Source of the DNA: Lineus longissimus
Taxonomy: Eukaryota > Nemertea > Pilidiophora > Heteronemertea > Lineidae
NCBI RefSeq assembly: GCF_910592395.1
Contig: NC_088311.1
Coordinates: forward strand, 6,822,501-6,886,500
Reading direction: 5' to 3'
DNA length: 64,000 nucleotides
Shown: piece by piece, positions 59,340 through 64,000 of the stretch
How the letters are laid out: each line of letters begins with the position of its first letter
Position numbering within the stretch: position 1 is the stretch's first letter
Made by a program: the position numbers and the translations under genes
The notes under the pieces: generated by a model
The model's database searches: none
Told to the model about the DNA's origin: nothing
What the model saw: the letters and a program-made list of their open reading frames with translations, nothing else

Positions 59340-59815
59340 TGAGCATTGAGGCACTCTTGAAGAATGGATGGAAGCCTCTGGGACAGTTCACTTCTTCAGT
59401 CTAGTCAATCGAAACCGCCTTGGGTGCAGTGAGGCACTCAAGTTGAATGGATCAAACCCTCCCAGGTGCAGTTCAGCTCTCTAGCCTAGTCCATGGAAGG
59501 TCCTGGGTATAGTTAGACACTCTAGTAGAAAGGATGGAACCCTCCCAGGAGCAGTTTAGTCCTCTAGCCCAGTCCATGGAAGGCCTTGGGTGTAGATAGA
59601 CACTCTAGTAGAATGGATGGAACCCTCCCAGGAACAGTTCAGTTCTCTAGCCTAGTCCATGGAAGGCCTTGGGTGTAGATAGACACTCGTGGATGGAACC
59701 CTCCCAGGAGTAGTTCAGCTCTCTAGTCCATGGAAACCCCTTGGGTGCAGCGAGGCACTGATGGAACCCTCCCAGGAGCAGTTCAGTCATAGTCTAGATC
59801 ATGGAGTCTGTAGAC
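59340..59815. repeat. ~83-bp minisatellite between Patched and LMBRD1
   Basis: About six units with GATGGAACCCTCCCAGGAGC, AGTTCAGCTCTCTAGCC, AGTCCATGGAAGGCCTTGGG and TAGACACTCTAGTAG in order. The last units are shortened. Confidence 0.88.
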
Positions 59816-59939
59816 AAGGCGCAAATGGCAGGCAACCTATTCCCCGCCTTGTATTATGGTCATCTGTAATTGCTATTGAAAGACACTGTCCGACAAAAAA
59901 AGGAAAGAGATGATCTACATTGTATCTTTAACACAACAC

Positions 59940-60849
59940 TTTATTTTACAACACTTACATTAAACTTGTAATAGAAACACTTACAGAAATTTACAAAACA
60001 AATAAATAAGAACTGGGTGCCAAAATCATTATTCACATCAGAATACGACACTTCAGAAGTTGGCCTGGAGGTCGAAATTCAAAAGTTTCAGTTGGTGATC
60101 GCACAACATGATAAGCAGAGAGATACTTGATGCGATATAGGGTTACATTTAAAGCATATTTATCCGTATCCCCCCCTCCCCCCCCATTGAAATATTCCAC
60201 AAAACTGTGTTTTCCTGGGCTGTGAAAATGTATGAAACTGCTTCATGTTCCTTCAACAAAAGAGGCCTAACCAGACCCAATGACAACTGTTGTAATGTAT
60301 TAACCATCCTTATCTCATATCATACTCTTTTCCAATTCCAGATCACAATAAAAAGTCCAAAACTCTAACTCTGTACAAAAATAGAAGCAAGTTAATTTAT
60401 AACACAACTATTACGCTGGACAGATTCTTACGAACACCAAGGGTAACAAACCTTATCTCCAGTGCTATGGCATCAGGAAAATATCAAGTCCATGCAGCCT
60501 TCTTCTTCATGATAAATGCCAAACTTAAACTATTTACAACATCAGGCAACTATAGTATCTTTCCTACATTTTTGCTTATCAACCAAAAGTTAGGGACAAT
60601 GATGACCAAGTCATAGCCAATGTGTTACAGCAAGATGCAAAGTTAATTTAGACTAGTCATTGAGTGTCGGTCCATGCATGGTGACTTCAGCATCTGTCAC
60701 CTAAAAACTAGGAAAGCACTCCCCTGCTTCAGAATTGAAATCACTTAGCTTTCCCTCAGCCTTTTAGAGCAGGGATAACCAGCTGGAAGAGGGTTTTTTA
60801 GGTCCATAGATCAAGTGGTTCGGCTGTGAAATGTTTAAGTTTCTCATAT
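59940..60849 (-). other. LMBRD1 3'UTR
   Basis: From the stop at 60850-60852 to a minus-strand AATAAA at 59940-59945 (TTTATT on plus). A C-rich run occurs at about 60170-60185. No other signal. Confidence 0.6.
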
Positions 60850-61809
60850 TTAAGCTCTGAGAAGTTGGTCATCATCACTGTCGTCAATATCATCGTCTTC
60901 CACTTGGCCATCAATAGCAGAACGTTTCTTGCACAATCCGACAGGGATACCAATTAGGAATACCTGAAAACAAGATCAAATTTTATCAATCTTTTTGTGG
61001 GGGAATGAATGGAAAAAACTATACCTGAGGTGGAATTAAGGAACTGACACTGAATTGGAGGTATTGGTTGTCTCACCAAACACCACAAGGGTGATGCTAA
61101 AAGTGCAAAATCCGAGGCGGCAGCCAAGGTTTGGGGTGAAATGACAGCCAAATCATCCGACGGATTGGTACCAGGCTTGCCTTCGAAATTACCCTGCGAT
61201 TAACAAACATCCTATAGGGGAGTGATACTCCTACTCCCGTGTTGTCACAGAAACTGGGAAAAGATCTGGCCTGATGAGCTGCTCAGTCTCGAGCCATAGC
61301 AAAGCAGACAAGTCCTCTCTTTCATTTACAACAAAACGATCGAAACATTTTTAACAATATTCAAGGTTTGCGTCTTGATCTTGTGGAATGCATGGACCTA
61401 AAAGTGAGCCGAGCGCTTGATTGTTCCACATCCCAACCATGAAAAGCTATGGATAAACCTGACGTACCCCAAGGAATGCCCAGGATCCCCAGTAGTAACA
61501 TGCTCCGAAGAACCAGACTTTGTAGAAATACGTCGTGAGAATCATCGTCATCCTTGTCATAATGCACTCATCTACAAGACAAAATATTATCAAATTATAG
61601 ACCACTTGAAAAAAATTCACCTCCCAGTTTAGGATTTATCAACTAAAAAGCCTCAGTCCCTCGTACCCGAGTGTCTCTTCAAGGGCAAGTAAAATATCCC
61701 ACATGGGGGGAAAAGTGTACCCCACACTGGACTATCAGATCACCGGCAAAGCTCAAATACATGTCAGTGTATTAAAGAAGCTATAAATAATTAATTGCCT
61801 GATTGATTG

Positions 61810-61844
<35 letters not shown>

Positions 61845-64000
61845 TTGCATCATTTACAAAACAATTCAGTTCCAGAACATCTCACCTGGTGGTGCAAGGG
61901 TATCACATGGCTTCAGCTTTCATACAACATTTGTTTCATTTCCATCAACCTCTGTGGAATTTGCCTGAAATAGACAGACATACAGAGGAATATGACAATC
62001 CTGGTTTCGGTGGAAAGCCATACCAGAATATACATCACTTTTCTATGAGGCTTTTCTGTTTGATGTGCACTTTATAGACAATATTCAAGTTTTTGATGTG
62101 CATGCATACCCAGGCTTTCCTAACACAGACTCTTGTCTAAAATGTTTTCCCTAAGACAACATCGACGACCTTCACAGGCCAGGGTTGATGCAACTGTGCT
62201 CTTTCCCCATTTTTCTGTACCCACACAATAGCAAGATCAAACTTTTGGTCATTCTTGACTTGTTATGGACACTCACCAAGCATACTAGGAGTGTGGTCCG
62301 AGCCTTTCACAAACTTGTCTAAGATAAATAACTCACCATGTAGTGTTGGCTGCCATAGACAGAATACTGTGGCGCAATCTGGTAAATGATGATATTGATG
62401 GCCAGAGTAATGAACATCATGATCATACACATGAAGAGGAGGCCTTGTGGCACGGTGCGTCTCACGCGGATCTTGAACATCTAGAAATTAAAAGGATGAA
62501 ATGAGCTTGAAAATGAGAAAGGGAATTCTACAGGAAAGAACACTCAATGGAGTTATTGCAGTGAGAAAGAGAGATAGTCGGATGCTTTCATTCTCCCAGG
62601 TTGATGACTAGAAATCTGAGCTAATGACTTACCCGGATCCACAGAAACCAGACGCCCATATTCTGGATCCCGGACATTGAACAAAAGAAGAAATACATGA
62701 TGATTCCGATCATCAGGATGTAATCGAGGGGAAACACTTGCTGTGCAAAGACCAGTGTGATGTCAATGGGATTGGGGAGTGATCTCTTTGGCAGAGCGTA
62801 TCCAAGCTTGGGTCCAAGAGAGTGCATGGCCTTGTCAATGCTGAAAGTGAAGCGAGATCAACATCAGTTATTCAGGTGTTTGATTGGAAATTTACAGGAA
62901 AGGCATAATTGAACTGCACACATCAGGCAACCTCAAATGATATGACTATGCTCAGTGAAAACAATTCATATCAATGAATAACCTAATTGGGAATTTCCAT
63001 TCTCAAAGAAGTAATCATTGGCTGCTGAAAAACTGTTGCTTTCCAGCGAAAGGGGTGGTGTGTATCTCATGCTCCCCTCTACATGTACATTTGGTACAGG
63101 TTTTACTGAGTTCCCATTCTGAACTTTTTTTAAGAAACTTACTTTGTCAACAACAAAGAGACAAATATCAGCGCAGCAATCAAGATGAAGACGATGCCAA
63201 ACAGAACTTGGAATGGACGGCATAGAATAAAACATTTGTTCAGGCAGCTTTTCTCTGCAGCCACAAGATGGCGCTCTCTCCTTCCCATGACAGCCTCCTC
63301 TTCCTCCAGGCGGTCAACTTCACGACGGTCTTGGGCACTCATTCGCCTTCGCCCGCCAAAATACTGTAATGGAAATTGTGTCATGAATCAAACTAACACT
63401 TCAGATTAAACAAAAATCTCGGTATATAATACCTATAAATTTGTCTTCTGCAAAAATAAACTCGTCTGGATGTGAATTGATAGTCCAAGATCCTACATAC
63501 TGCAGTTCTAACATCATCATCATAAACACCAGTGCCAAAATAAGGGGGATGGGGCATGAGGTGTGCGCCCCTTTTTGCGACCACAGTGCAAGTATAACGT
63601 CTCTCCAGTGCAGAGAGTAAAAAATCACATGGGATTGAAACCCATTACTTGGAGCATGCATCATTTAAGTATGCATGCACCTTGTACACTGCTATTCTCA
63701 CCTTGTCTTTGAGTGTCTGTAGCCTACTTTGGTTCTGGGACCTAGAGTCTGTCACTTCTAATCTCTCCGATTTGGCACTGCGGTTGCCAAGTATTAGTCC
63801 CAATGGCCAGGCTGACATTCCATAAGCCTAAAGTGAAGTTATAGATCTAAGAAAGTATTTACTGGTAAGTCAAATCATGCTTAAAAGTGATAAACCGCTT
63901 GGCCAGTATGTTGATTGTGACAGGGGTCACAATAATAAACACAAACAAAAGAGAATATTTTCTTAAAATAGTCCTGTATGTTACTTCAATACTTACTGTA
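60850..64000 (-). CDS. LMBRD1: LMBD1 lysosomal cobalamin export protein (3' half)
   Basis: LMBD1 is a multi-pass lysosomal membrane protein that, with ABCD4, releases vitamin B12 to the cytosol. Minus-strand exons: 63997-64000 (start of the next upstream exon, inferred from its donor), 63702-63827, 63143-63363, 62633-62840, 62337-62480, 61926-61964, 61468-61566, 60850-60963; phases agree, about 316 residues. Family blocks: AYGMSAWPLGLI, CRPFQVLFGIVFIL, FPLDYILMIGIIMYFFF, SGIQNMGVWFLWIR, IAPQYSVYGSQHYM, an NST/NET sequon pair, WFFGACYYWGSWAFLG, and an acidic tail DDDIDDSDDD. The upstream half lies outside the window. The 61926/61566 junction is the least certain. Confidence 0.95.
61800..61846. 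repeat. (GATT)n microsatellite
   Basis: About ten GATT units with one interruption, in an LMBRD1 intron. Confidence 0.9.

Overview
The window is nuclear DNA of an animal. Its genes are broken into short exons with GT-AG borders, separated by introns and intergenic DNA full of foldback elements, SINE-like relics, minisatellites and microsatellites. The proteins (Patched, PAIP1, LEPROT/VPS55, LMBRD1, a TRIM-like RING/B-box protein) are metazoan. The compact gene spacing and repeat types suit an aquatic invertebrate bilaterian; the phylum cannot be fixed from the sequence alone.

Layout. 1-8,329 (+): the 3' nine coding exons of a PAIP1-type poly(A)-binding-protein partner (PAM2 region, MIF4G repeats, acidic C-terminus). 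Its first visible intron holds an intronless TRIM-like gene (3,093-4,607, +) and several foldback elements. 8,330-10,110 is probably its 3'UTR. 10,111-13,650 is intergenic and minisatellite-rich. 13,660-18,301 (-): LEPROT/VPS55-type small membrane protein with a long 3'UTR. 18,302-21,294: divergent promoter region shared with Patched, holding a tRNA-like sequence, a MITE and a perfect GLI/Ci site. 21,295-55,422 (+): a complete Patched gene that I could assemble as 28 coding exons with every splice phase consistent, giving 1,317 codons plus stop. 55,423-59,930: its 3' flank with a hairpin and a minisatellite. 59,940-64,000 (-): the 3' half of LMBRD1, continuing beyond the window.

How it fits together. 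Patched is the Hedgehog receptor and is itself a transcriptional target of GLI/Ci in flies and vertebrates. Five exact GACCACCCA sites lie upstream of and inside this gene and none was seen elsewhere in the window, which points to conserved autoregulation. LEPROT (endosomal sorting), LMBRD1 (lysosomal cobalamin export) and PAIP1 (translation) look like housekeeping neighbours with no evident functional link to it.

No new multi-gene system was found. The most interesting items are the GLI-site series, tandem PAM2 motifs in PAIP1, a decapeptide array in the nested TRIM-like gene, an in-frame hydrophobic exon candidate in LEPROT, a 302-bp tandem array carrying CTCF-like and nuclear-receptor-like motifs inside Patched, and several precisely bounded foldback elements.
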